64,000 nucleotides of DNA from contig NC_135359.1 of the NCBI RefSeq assembly GCF_051622035.1, positions 33,943,501 to 34,007,500 on the forward strand. The letters are read 5' to 3'. The translations under genes were made by a program, and so were the position numbers. Positions within the stretch are counted from its first letter, which is position 1. Every line of letters starts with the position of its first letter. The notes beneath the pieces are model-generated. The model did not search any database, was not told the DNA's origin, and saw nothing but the letters and a program-made list of their open reading frames with translations. The DNA is from Arctopsyche grandis (Eukaryota; Arthropoda; Insecta; Trichoptera; Hydropsychidae). Below, piece after piece: positions 49,234-63,400 of the stretch.

Positions 49234-49764
49234 TGTAACGTACGCCGCGGAGTAAGCAAATAGAATCCCAGAGACTGACCGTTCAAAGATTATCTGTAAC
49301 GGATATCTGTTAACGGATTAACTAAATGCATACCGTGCGACTGGTATAAGTGGGTTTTAAGGATTAGCGACAAACTAAGTGCATGAAACAATGATTGCAC
49401 TTCTCATACCGTGGGAATACATATCCGAATACGTGACTATACAGTAGGTAAACAGATTAGACGTCTTGAGAGACCGTGAGACCGGTGTAAGTGGTTTTAG
49501 GGATTAGCGACGAGCTAAGTGCATGAAAGCTAAACAATGATTGCACTTCTCATACCGTGGGAATACATATCCGAATACGTGACTATACTGTAGGTAAACA
49601 GATTAGACGTCCTGAGAGATCTACCCCTTATAAGGCGGTACGTAGGCGATCTCATGTCATTCTGGACGGAGCAGTGACAGTGTGTGTGTCACCATAATCA
49701 TCAATAAATGCTGTGAAACGACTGTTGGCCTTTTCTTGGATCCTCCACCCACCCCTACGCAACA
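49234..49764 (+). repeat. 3' LTR (531 bp)
   Basis: Matches the 5' LTR at an offset of 3,164 bases with no difference seen by eye, and is followed by the ATAT duplication. Confidence 0.88.
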
Positions 49765-51478
49765 ATATGTTCTGATATTTCAATATCAGAACATATATAA
49801 CATAATATTTTATTTTAATATAGATATATTTTTATTTTTTCACAATTATTTATCTTTGAAATGTTCATTATCTTCGTATTTAATTTCATTTTGATTTTTG
49901 TTTTTATTTTCCATGTCTATTTTAATTTTTATTCGGGTGCTTAAAATGTACTGATACTTATTTTTACGCTATACATATTCGTATTCAATAAATATATTAT
50001 TAAATATGTTCTCTACTAATACGAAATTTTTGCTCGAAAATTAACCGGTTTAAAATTCACCACACATCCAATTACCCCTTTTAAACGAAATCAAAAAATA
50101 GTGTGGCCAGAACACTATCCTAATAAATATTTTTCAATAGAAAATACTCAATATAATATAGTATTAACAGTGGGAAAAAATCCCAAGTGAAAATACGTAA
50201 TTTTGACTTTTGATTTGAACTGGACGACTACTTAGAGAGATTTGAAAGCTGAAAAGTAAAACAAATGAAAGATAAAATACCCGACTGTAGATTCCAATAT
50301 TCATTTTTAATAGGAAATTAACAGATTTTGAGAAATCGACCGAACAACACCAAGATATAGAAAAATCGCGCGATTTAAAAAACACATACATATATCTCCG
50401 AATCTCGAGCCAATCAACACTTTTTATTACCAGATTCGTGTTTTATGGGCATAGATCTATAAGAAAAGTTATATCTCGTCTCTGTAACATTTTAAAAGTC
50501 GTCATTTGTCGAACAGTGTAATTAGAAGGATTTGAATTTAATAATATATTTTTTGAATATGAATATGTATAGCGTAAAAATAAGTATCAGTACATTTTAA
50601 GCACCCGAATAAAAATAAAAATAGACATGGAAAATAAAAACAAAAATCTAAAAAATATTTTTGTTTCGAAAGCATTATATTTTTTAAGTAGGTACAAAGT
50701 ACTTCATATTCAATTTCATTTTGATTTTTGTTTTTATTTTCCATGTCTATTTTTATTTTTATTAGGGTGCTTAAAATGTACTGATACTTATTTTTACGTT
50801 ATACATATTCGTATTCAATAAATATATTATTAAATTCAAATCCTTCTAATTATTTCATTACAAAATTATTTAAAAACACATTGAAAAAAGTTTGTGACCA
50901 CTATATCGTTGTATACAATGTCAATGACGCACATACAGCGAACAATGATGCAGCGCACACAACACAAATTTGTGCTCTACTAATACGAAATTTTTCCTCA
51001 CAGTTTTACCGGCTTAAAATTCACCACACATCCAATTAATCCTTTTAAACGAAATCAAAAAATAGTGTGGGCAGAACACTATCCCAATAAACGTGTTTCA
51101 ATAGAAAATACTCAATAAATTATAATATTAACAGTGGGAAAAAATCCCAAGTGAAAATACGTAATTTTGACTTTTGATTTGAACTGGACGACTACTTAGA
51201 GAGATTTGAAAGCTGAAAAGTACTACAAATGAAAGATAAAATACCCGACTGTAGATTCCAATATTCATTTTTAACAGGAAATTAACAGAATTTGAGAAAT
51301 CGACCGAACAACACCAAGATATAGAAAAATCGCGCGATTTAAAAAACACATATATCTCCGAATCTCGAGCCAATCAACACTTTTTATTACCAGATTCGTG
51401 TTCACTGGGCATAGATCTATAAGAAAAGTCATATCTCGTCTCCGTAACATTTTAAAAGTCGTCATTTGTCGAACAGTG

Positions 51479-54400
51479 TAATTAGACATTGCGAAAAAAT
51501 ACACAAAACGTGCTTACTTCACGAAACCTTACCCAACCTAACCCAACCATCACCGAAATCAAAGAATTTGACAATGCAAAAATATCCACAAAACTTGCTT
51601 ACCTCACCAAACCTAACCCAACCTATCCATACTATCACCGAAATGAAAGAATTGGACATTGCAAAAATATACACAAATCGTGCTAGCTTCACGAAACCCA
51701 ACCCAACCAAACCTAACCATCACCGAAATCAAAGAATTTGACAATGCAAAAATATCCACAAAACTTGCTTACCTCACCAAACCTAACCCAAACTAACCTA
51801 AACATCACCGAAATCGAAGAATTCGACATTGCAAAAATATACACAAAACGTACTAACTTCACAAAACCTAACCCAACCTAACCTAAACATCACCGAAATC
51901 GAAGAATTCGACATTGCAAAAATATCCACAAAACGTGCTTACCTCTCCAAACCTAATCCAACCTAACCTAACCATCACCGAAATCAAAGAATTAGACATT
52001 GCAAAAATATACACAAAACGTACTTACTTCACGAAACCTAACCCAACCTAACCTTACCATCACCGAAATCAAAGAATCTGACAATGCAAAAATATCCACA
52101 AAACTTGCTTGCCTCACCAAACCTAACCCAAACTAACGTAAACATCACCAAATTCGAAGAATTCGACATTGCAAAAATATCCGCAAAACGTGCTTACCTC
52201 ACCAAACATAATCCAACTTAACCTAACTATCACCGAAATCAAAGAATTCGAAATTGCCAAAATATCCACAAAACGTGCTTACCTCACGAAACCTAACCCA
52301 ACCTAACCTAATATCACCGAAATCAAAGAATTCGACATTGCCAAAATATCCACAAAACGTGCTAACCTCACAAAACCTAGCCCAACCTAACATAATTTTC
52401 ACCGAAATCAAAGAATGAGCCATTGCAAAAATATCCACAAAACGTGCTTACCTCACCAAACCTAATTTAACCTAACCTAACTATCACCGAAATCAAAGAA
52501 TTCAACATTGCAAAAATATCCACAAAACGTGCTGATCTCACCAAACCTAACCCAACCTAAACTAACCATCACCGAAATCGAAGAATCTGACAATGCAAAA
52601 ATATCCACAAAACTTGCTTACCTCACCAAACCTAACCCAACTCAACCTAACCATCACCAAAATCAATGAATTCGACATTGCCAAAATATCCGCAAAACGT
52701 GCTTACCTCACGAAACCTAACCCAACCTAACCATACCATCACCGAAATGAAAGAATTAGACATTGCAAAAATATACACAAATCGTGCTAGCTTCACGAAA
52801 CCCAACCCAACCTAAGCTAACCATCACCGAAATCAAAAAATTTGACAATGCAAAAATATCCACAAATCTTGCTCACCTCACCAAACCTAACCCAAACTAA
52901 CCTAAACATCATCGAAATCGAAGAATTCGACATTGTAAAAATATCCACAAAACGTGCTTACCTCACCAAACATAATCCAACTTAACCTAACTATCACCGA
53001 AATCAAAGAATTCGAAATTGCCAAAATATCCACAAAACGTGCTTACCTCACGAAACCTAACCCAACCTAACCTAATATCACCGAAATCAAAGAATTCGAC
53101 ATTGCCAAAATATCCACAAAACGTGCTAACCTCACAAAACCTAGCCCAACCTAACATAATTTTCACCGAAATCAAAGAATGAGCCATTGCAAAAATATCC
53201 ACAAAACGTGCTTACCTCACCAAACCTAATTTAACCTAACCTAACTATCACCGAAATCAAAGAATTCAACATTGCAAAAATATCCACAAAACGTGCTGAT
53301 CTCACCAAACCTAACCCAACCTAACCTAACCATCACCGAAATCGAAGAATCTGACAATGCAAAAATATCCACAAAACTTGCTTACCTCACCAAACCTAAC
53401 CCAACTCAACCTAACCATCACCGAAATCAATGAATTCGACATTGCCAAAATATCCGCAAAACGTGCTTACCTCACGAAACCTAACCCAACCTAACCATAC
53501 CATCACCGAAATGAAAAAATTGGACATTGCAAAAATATACACAAATTGTGCTAGCTTCACGAAAACCAACCCAACCAAACCTAACCATCACCGAAATCAA
53601 AGAATTTGACAATGCAAAAATATCCACAAAACTTGCTTACCTCACCAAACCTAACCCAAACTAACGTAAACATCACCAAAATCGAAGAATTCGACATTGC
53701 AAAAATATGCGCAAAACGTGCTAACCTCACCAAACCTAACCCAACCTAACCATACCATCACCGAAATGAAAAAATTGGACACTGCAAAAATATACACTAA
53801 TCGTGCTAGCTTCACGAAACCCAACCCAACCTAAGCTAACCATCACCGAAATCAAAGAATCTGACAATGCAAAAATATCCACAAAACGTGCAAACCTCAC
53901 CAAACCTAAACCAAATTAACCTAAACATCACCGAACTCGAAAAATTCGACATTGCAAAAATATCCACAAAACGTGCTTACCTCACCAAAACTAAGCCAAC
54001 CTAACCTAACCATCACCGAAATCAAAGAATCTGACAATGCAAAAATATCCACAAAACGTGCTCACCTCACCAAACCTAACCCAACCTAACCATACCATCA
54101 CCGAAATGAAAGAATTGGACATTGCAAAAATATACACAAATCGTGCTAGCTTCACGAAACCCAACCCAACCTTACCTAACCATCACCGAAATCAAAGAAT
54201 TTGACAATGCAAAAATATCCACAAATCTTGCTCACCTCACCAAACCTAACCCAAACTAACCTAAACATCATCGAAATCGAAGAATTCGACATTGTTAAAA
54301 TATCCACAAAACGTGCTTACCTCACCAAACCTAACTTAACCTATCCATACCATCACCGAAATGAAAGAATTCGACATTGCAAAAATATACACAAATCGTG

Positions 54401-57400
54401 CTAGCTTCACGAAACCCAACCCAACCAAACCTAACCATCACCGAAATCAAAGAATTTGACAATGCAAAAATATCCACAAAACTTGCTTACCTCACCAAAC
54501 CTAACCCAAACTAACCTAAACATCATCGAAATCGAAGAATTCGACATTAAAAAAATATTCACAAAACGTGCTTACCTCATTAAACCAAAGCCAACCTAAT
54601 CTAACTATCACCGAAATCAAAGAATTAGACATTGCGAAAAAATACACAAAACGTGCTAACTTCACGAGACCTAACCCAACCTAACCCAACTATCACCGAA
54701 ATCAAAGAATTTGACAATGCAAAAACATCCACAAAACTTGCTTATCTCACCAAAACTAAGCCAACCTAACCTTGGTATCACAAAAATGAAAGAATTGGAC
54801 ATTGCAAAAATATCCACAAAACGTGCAAACCTCACCAAACCTAACCCAAACTAACCTAACCATCACCGAAATCAAAGAATTTGACAATGCAAAAATATCC
54901 ACAAAACGTGCTAACCTCACCAAACCCAACCCAACCTAACCTAACCATCACCGAAATCAAAGAATTCGACATTGCCAAAATATCCACAAAACGTGCTAAC
55001 CTCACAAAACCTAGCCCAACCTAACCTCATTTTCACCGAAATCGAAGAATTCGACATTGCAAAAATATCCACAAAACGTGCTTACCTCACCATACCTAAC
55101 CCAACCTATCCATACCATCACCGAAATGAAAGAATTGGACATTGCAAAAATATAAACAAATTATGCTAGCTTCACGAAACCCAACCCAACCAAACCTAAC
55201 CATCACCGAAATCAAAGAATTCGACATTGCAAAAATATACACAAAACTCGCTTACCTCACCAAACCAATTCCAACCTAGCCTAACTTTTACCGAAATCGA
55301 AGAATTCAACATTGGATAAATGTAAAAAAAACTCACAAACCTCACAAAACCCAACCCAACCTAACCTTACCATCTCCGAAATCAAAGAATTTTCGATTGT
55401 AAGATTTGCACAAAATTCGCTTAACTCACCAAACCTAACCCAACCTAGCCTAACTTTTACCGAAATCAAAGAATTCGACATTGCAGAAATGTAAAAAAAA
55501 CTCGCATACCTCACTTAACCAAACCTAACCTAACCTTACCATCACCGAAATCAAAGAATTTGACAATGCAAAAATATACACAAAACGTACTAACTTCACG
55601 AAACCTAACCCAACCTAACCTAGCCATCACCGAAATCAAAGAATCTGACAATGGAAAAATATCCACAAAACTTGCTTACCTCACCAAACCTAACCCAAAC
55701 TAACGTAAACATCACCAAAATTGAAGAATTCGACATTGCAAAAATATCCGCAAAACGTGCTTACCTCACGAAACCTAACCCAACCTAACCTAACCATCAC
55801 CGAAATCAAAGAATTTGACAATGCAAAAATATCCACAAAGCTTGCTTACCTCACCAAACCTAACCCAAACTAACCTAAACATCATCGAAATCGAAGAATT
55901 CGACATTAAAAAAATATTCACAAAACGTGCTTACCTCAGTAAACCTAAACCAACCTAACCTAACTATCACCGAAATCAAAGAATTAGACATTGCGAAAAA
56001 ATACACAAAACGTGCTAACTTCACGAAACCTAACCCAACCTAACCCAACTATCACCGAAATCAAAGAATTTGACAATGCAAAAACATCCACAAAACTTGC
56101 TTATCTCACCAAAACTAAGCCAACCTAACCTTACCGTCACAAAAATGAAAGAATTTGACAATGCAAAAATATTCACAAAACTTCCTTACCTCACCAAACC
56201 TAACCCAACCTAACCTAACCATCAACGAAATCAAAGAATAAGACATTGCAAAAATATACACAAAACGTGCTTACCTCACCAAACCTAACCCAACCTAACC
56301 TAACCATCACCGAAATCAAAGAATTTGACAACGCAAAAATATCCACAAAACTTGCTTACCTCACCAAACCTAACCCAAACTAAGCTAAACATCATCGAAA
56401 TCGAAGAATTCGACATTAAAAAAATATCCACAAAACGTGCTCACCTCATTAAACCTAAACCAACCTAACCTAACTATCACCGAAATCAAAGAATTAGACT
56501 TTGCGAAAAAATACACAAAACGTGCTAACTTCACGAAACCTAACCCAACCTAACCCAACTATCTCCGAAATCAAAGAATTTGACAATGCAAAAACATCCA
56601 CAAAACTTGCTTATCTCACCAAAACTAAGCCAACCTAACCTTACCATCACAAAAATGAAAGAATTGGACATTGCAAAAATATCCACAAAACGTGCTAACC
56701 TCACCAAACCTAACCCAACCTAACCTAACCGTCACCGAAATCAAAGAATAAGACATTGCAGAAATATACACAAAACGTGCTAACCTCACCAAACCTAACC
56801 CAACCTAACCTAAACATCAACGAAATCAAAGAATTAGACATTGCAAAAATATACACAAAACGTACTAACTTCACGAAACCTAACCCAACCTAACCTAACC
56901 ATCACCGAAATCAAAGAATCTGACAATGCAAAAATATCCACAAAACTTGCTTACCTCACCAAACCTAACCCAAACTAACGTAAACATCACCAAAATCGAA
57001 GAATTCGACATTGCAAAAATATCCGCAAAACGTGCTTACCTCACCAAACCTAACCCAACCTAACCATACCATCACCGAAATGAATAAATTGGACATTGCA
57101 AAAATATACACAAATCGTGCTAGCTTCACGAAACCCAACCCAACCTAAGCTAACCATCACCGAAATCAAAGAATTTGACAATGCAAAAATATCCACAAAA
57201 CGTGCTTACCTCACCAAACTTAACCCAACCTAACCTAACCGTCACCGAAATCAAAGAATTAGACATTGCAAAAATATACACAAAACGTGCTTACCTCACC
57301 AAACCTAACCCAACCTAACCTAAACATCAACGAAATCAAAGAATTAGACATTGCAAAAATATACACAAAACGTACTAACTTCACGAAACCTAACCCAACC

Positions 57401-60400
57401 TAACCTAACCATCACCGAAATCAAAGAATCTGACAATGCAAAAATATCCACAAAACTTGCTTACCTCACCAAACCTAACCCAAACTAACGTAAACATCAC
57501 CAAAATCGAAGAATTCGACATTGCAAAAATATCCGCAAAACGTGCTTACCTCACCAAACCTAACCCAACCTAACCATACCATCACCGAAATGAATAAATT
57601 GGACATTGCAAAAATATACACAAATCGTGCTAGCTTCACGAAACCCAACCCAACCTAAGCTAACCATCACCGAAATCAAAGAATTTGACAATGCAAAAAT
57701 ATCCACAAAACTTGCTTACCTCACCAAACCTAACCCAACCTATCCATACCGTCACCGAAATGAAAGAATTGGACATTGCAAAAATATACACAAATTGTGC
57801 TAGCTTCACGAAACCCAACCCAACCAAACCTAACCATCACCGAAATCAAAGAATTTGACAATGCAAAAATATCCACAAAACTCGCTTACCTCACCAAACC
57901 TAACCCAACCTACCCTAACTATCACCGAAATAAAAAATTCAACATTGGAGAAATGTAAAAAAAACTCGCAAACCTCACAAAACCCAACCCAACCTAACCT
58001 AACCATCACCGAAATCAAAGAATTTTCGATTGTAAGATTTACACAAAATTCGCTTAACTCACCAAATCTAACCCAACCTAGCCTAACTTTCACCGATATC
58101 AAAGAATTCGACATTGCAAAAATATACACAAAACTCGCTTACCTCACCAAACCTATTCCAACCTAGCCTAACTTTTACCGAAATCGAAGAATTCAACATT
58201 AGAGAAATGTAAAAAAAACTCACAAACCTCACAAAACCCAACCCAACCTAACCTTACCATCTCCGAAATCAAAGAATTTTCGATTGTAAGATTTGCACAA
58301 AATTCGCTTAACTCACCAAACCTAACCCAACCTAGCCTAACTTTCACCGAAATCAAAGAATTCGACATTGCAGAAATGTAAAAAAAACTCGCATACCTCA
58401 CTTAACCAAACCCAACCTAACCTTACCATCACCGAAATCAAAGAATTTGACAATGCAAAAATATCCACAAAACTTGCTTACCTCACCAAACCTAAACCAA
58501 CCTAACCTAACCATCACCGAAATCAAAGAATTAGACATTGCAAAAATATACACAAAACGTACTAACTTCACGAAACCTAACCCAACCTAACCTAACCATC
58601 ACCGAAATCAAAGAATCTGACAATGCAAAAATATCCACAAAACTTGCTTACCTCACCAAACCTAACCCAAACTAACTTTAACATCACCAAAATTGAAGAA
58701 TTCGACATTGCAAAAATATCCGCAAAACGTGCTTACCTCACCAAACCTAACCCAACCTAACCATACCATCACCGAAATGAAAAATTTGGAAATTGCAAAA
58801 ATATACACAAATCGTGCTAGCTTCACGAAACCCAACCCAACCTAAGCTAACCATCACCGAAATCAAAGAATTTGACAATGCAAAAATATCCACAAAACGT
58901 GCTTACCTCACCAAACCTAACCCAACCTAACCTAACCATCACCGAAATCAAAGAATTAGACATTGCAAAAATATACACAAAACGTGCTAACCTCACTAAG
59001 CCTAACCCAACCTAACCTAAACATCAACAAAATCAAAGAATTTGACAATGCAAAAATATCCACAAAACTTGCTTACCTCACCAAACCTAACCCAACCTAA
59101 CCTAACCATCACCGAAATCAAATAATTAGACATTGCAAAAATATACACAAAACGTACTAACTTCACGAAACCTAACCCAACCTAACCTAACCATCACCGA
59201 AATCAAAGAATCTGAAAATGCAAAAATATCCACAAAACTTGCTTACCTCACCAAACCTAACCCAAACTAACGTAAACATCACCAAAATCGAAGAATTCGA
59301 CATTGCAAAAAAATCCGCAAAACGTGCTTTCCTCACCAAACCTAACCCAACCTAACCATACCATCACCGAAATGAAAAAATTGGACATTGCAAAAATATA
59401 CACAAATTGTGCTAGCTTCACGAAACCCAACCCAACCTAAGCTAACCATCACCGAAATCAAAGAATTTGACAATGCAAAAATATCCACAAAACTTGCTTA
59501 CCTCACCAAACCTAACCCAAACTAACCTAAACATCATCGAAATCGAAGAATTCGACATTAAAAAAATATTCACAAAACGTGTTTACCTCATTAAACCTAA
59601 CCCAACCTAACCTAACCATCACCGAAATCAAAGAATCTGACAATGCAAAAATATCCACAAAACTTGCTTACCTCACCAAACCTAACCCAAACTAACGTAA
59701 ACATCACCAAAATCGAAGAATTCGACATTGCAAAAATATCCGCAAAACGTGCTTACCTCACCAAACCTAACCCAACCTAACCATACCATCACCGAAATGA
59801 ATAAATTGGACATTGCAAAAATATACACAAATCGTGCTAGCTTCACGAAACCCAACCCAACCTAAGCTAACCATCACCGAAATCAAAGAATTTGACAATG
59901 CAAAAATATCCACAAAACGTGCTTACCTCACCAAACTTAACCCAACCTAACCTAACCGTCACCGAAATCAAAGAATTAGACATTGCAAAAATATACACAA
60001 AACGTGCTTACCTCACCAAACCTAACCCAACCTAACCTAAACATCAACGAAATCAAAGAATTAGATATTGCAAAAATATACACAAAACGTACTAACTTCA
60101 CGAAACCTAACCCAACCTAACCTAACCATCACCGAAATCAAAGAATCTGACAATGCAAAAATATCCACAAAACTTGCTTACCTCACCAAACCTAACCCAA
60201 ACTAACGTAAACATCACCAAAATCGAAGAATTCGACATTGCAAAAATATCCGCAAAACGTGCTTACCTCACCAAACCTAACCCAACCTAACCATACCATC
60301 ACCGAAATGAATAAATTGGACATTGCAAAAATATACACAAATCGTGCTAGCTTCACGAAACCCAACCCAACCTAAGCTAACCATCACCGAAATCAAAGAA

Positions 60401-63400
60401 TTTGACAATGCAAAAATATCCACAAAACTTGCTTACCTCACCAAACCTAACCCAACCTATCCATACCGTCACCGAAATGAAAGAATTGGACATTGCAAAA
60501 ATATACACAAATTGTGCTAGCTTCACGAAACCCAACCCAACCAAACCTAACCATCACCGAAATCAAAGAATTTGACAATGCAAAAATATCCACAAAACTC
60601 GCTTACCTCACCAAACCTAACCCAACCTACCCTAACTATCACCGAAATCAAAGAATTCAACATTGGAGAAATGTAAAAAAAACTCGCAAACCTCACAAAA
60701 CCCAACCCAACCTAACCTAACCATCACCGAAATCAAAGAATTTTCGATTGTAAGATTTACACAAAATTCGCTTAACTCACCAAACCTAACCCAACCTAGC
60801 CTAACTTTCACCGATATCAAAGAATTCGACATTGCAAAAATATACACAAAACTCGCTTACCTCACCAAACCTATTCCAACCTAGCCTAACTTTTACCGAA
60901 ATCGAAGAATTCAACATTAGAGAAATGTAAAAAAAACTCACAAACCTCACAAAACCCAACCCAACCTAACCTTACCATCTCCGAAATCAAAGAATTTTCG
61001 ATTGTAAGATTTGCACAAAATTCGCTTAACTCACCAAACCTAACCCAACCTAGCCTAACTTTCACCGAAATCAAAGAATTCGACATTGCAGAAATGTAAA
61101 AAAAACTCGCATACCTCACTTAACCAAACCCAACCTAACCTTACCATCACCGAAATCAAAGAATTTGACAATGCAAAATAATCCACAAAACTTGCTTACC
61201 TCACCAAACCTAAACCAACCTAACCTAACCATCACCGAAATCAAAGAATTAGACATTGCAAAAATATACACAAAACGTACTCACTTCACGAAACCTAACC
61301 CAACCTAACCTAACCATCACCGAAATCAAAGAATCTGACAATGCAAAAATATCCACAAAACTTGCTTACCTCACCAAACCTAACCCAAACTAACGTAAAC
61401 ATCACCAAAATTGAAGAATTCGACATTGCAAAAATATCCGCAAAACGTGCTTACCTCACCAAACCTAACCCAACCTAACCATACCATCACCGAAATGAAA
61501 AATTTGGAAATTGCAAAAATATACACAAATCGTGCTAGCTTCACGAAACCCAACCCAACCTAAGCTAACCATCACCGAAATCAAAGAATTTGACAATGCA
61601 AAAATATCCACAAAACGTGCTTACCTCACCAAACCTAACCCAACCTAACCTAACCATCACCGAAATCAAAGAATTAGACATTGCAAAAATATACACAAAA
61701 CGTGCTAACCTCACTAAACCTAACCCAACCTAACCTAAACATCAACGAAATCAAAGAATTTGACAATGCAAAAATATCCACAAAACTTGCTTACCTCACC
61801 AAACCTAACCCAACCTAACCTAACCATCACCGAAATCAAATAATTAGACATTGCAAAAATATACACAAAACGTACTAACTTCACGAAACCTAACCCAACC
61901 TAACCTAACCATCACCGAAATCAAAGAATTTGACAATGCAAAAATATCCACAAAACTTACTTACCTCACCAAACCTAACCCAAACTAAGCTTAACATCAT
62001 CGAAATCGAAGAATTCAACATTAAAAAAATATCCACAAAACGTGCTTACCTCATTAAACCTAAACCAACCTAACCTAACTATCACCGAAATCAAAGAATT
62101 AGACTTTGCGCAAAAATACAAAAAACGTGCTAACTTCACGAAACCTAACCCAACCTAACCCAACTATCTCCGAAATCAAAGAATTTGACACTGCAAAAAC
62201 ATCCACAAAACTTGCTTATCTCACCAAAACTAAGCCAACCTAACCTTACCATCACAAAAATGAAAGAATTGGACATTGCAAAAATATCCACAAAACGTGC
62301 TAACCTCACCAAACCTAACCCAAACTAACCTAACCATCACCGAAATCAAAGAATTAGACATTGCAAAAATATACACAAAACGTGCTAACCTCACCAAACC
62401 TAACCCAACCTAACCTAAACATCACCGAAATCAAAAAATTTGACAATGCAAAAATATCCACAAAACGTGCTTACCTCACCAAACCTAACCCAACCTAACC
62501 TAACCATCACCGAAATCAAAGAATTAGACATTGCAAAAATATACACAAAACGTACTAACTTCACGAAACCTAACCCAACCTAACCTAACCATCACCGAAA
62601 TCAAAGAATCTGACAATGCAAAAATATCCACAAAACTTGCTTACCTCACCAAACATAACCCAAACTAACGTAAACATCACCAAAATCGAAGAATTCGACA
62701 TTGCAAAAATATCCGCAAAACGTGCTTACCTCACCAAACCTAACCCAACCTAACCATACCATCACCGAAATGAAAAATTTGGACATTGCAAAAATATACA
62801 CAAATCGTGCTAGCATCACGAAACCCAACCCAACCTAAGCTAACCATCACCGAAATCAAAGAATTTGACAATGCAAAAATATCCACAAAACTTGCTTACC
62901 TCACCAAACCTAACCCAAACTAACCTAAACATCATCGAAATCGAAGAATTCGACATTAAAAAAATATTCACAAAACGTGCTTACCTCATTAAACCTAAAC
63001 CAACCTAACCCAACTATCACCGAAATCAAAGAATTTGACAATGCAAAAACATCCACAAAACTTGCTTATCTCACCAAAACTAAGCCAACCTAACCTTGGT
63101 ATCACAAAAATGAAAGAATTGGACATTGCAAAAATATCCACGAAACGTGCTAACCTCACCAAACCTAACCCAACCTAACCTAACCATCACCGAAATCAAA
63201 GAATTCGACATTGCCAAAATATCCACAAAACGTGCTAACCTCACAAAACCTAGCCCAACCTAACCTCATTTTCACCGAAATCAAAGAATTAGACATTGCA
63301 AAAGTATACACAAAACGTACTTACTTCACGAAACCTAACCCAACCTAACCTTAACATCACCGAAATCGAAGAATTCGACATTGCAAAAATATCCGCAAAA

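Larger units (their letters stand above)
46070..49764 (+). mobile_element. Non-autonomous LTR retrotransposon (531-bp LTRs)
   Basis: LTRs at 46,070-46,600 and 49,234-49,764 are both 531 bp, begin TGTAACGTACG, end CTACGCAACA and appear identical. The target duplication is ATAT (46,066-46,069 and 49,765-49,768). A primer-binding-site-like TGGTCGTCAG follows the left LTR from 46,602, and a purine tract (AAGAGGGAGGCAA) precedes the right LTR. Each LTR has TATAAG (46,465), AATAAA (46,539; 49,703) and an internal ~150-bp duplication. The 2.6-kb interior has no gag or pol but has several tandem repeats, resembling a LARD-like derivative. The 4-bp duplication suggests Gypsy-type integrase in trans. 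Identical LTRs imply very recent insertion. Confidence 0.88.
45259..51478. mobile_element. CACTG-ended element with ~500-bp inverted repeats
   Basis: The ends CACTGTTCGACA and TGTCGAACAGTG are inverted and flanked by TAA on both sides (45,256-45,258 and 51,479-51,481). The arms (about 45,259-45,755 and 50,975-51,478) are nearly identical reverse complements, for example TTACGGAGACGAGATATGAC on the left arm. A second right-type arm lies at 50,005-50,520, with inverted AT-rich segments around it. CACTG ends with a 3-bp duplication are compatible with the CACTA/EnSpm group; PIF-type elements also make a 3-bp TAA. No transposase was seen. It interrupts the satellite and carries an LTR element. 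Confidence 0.65.
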
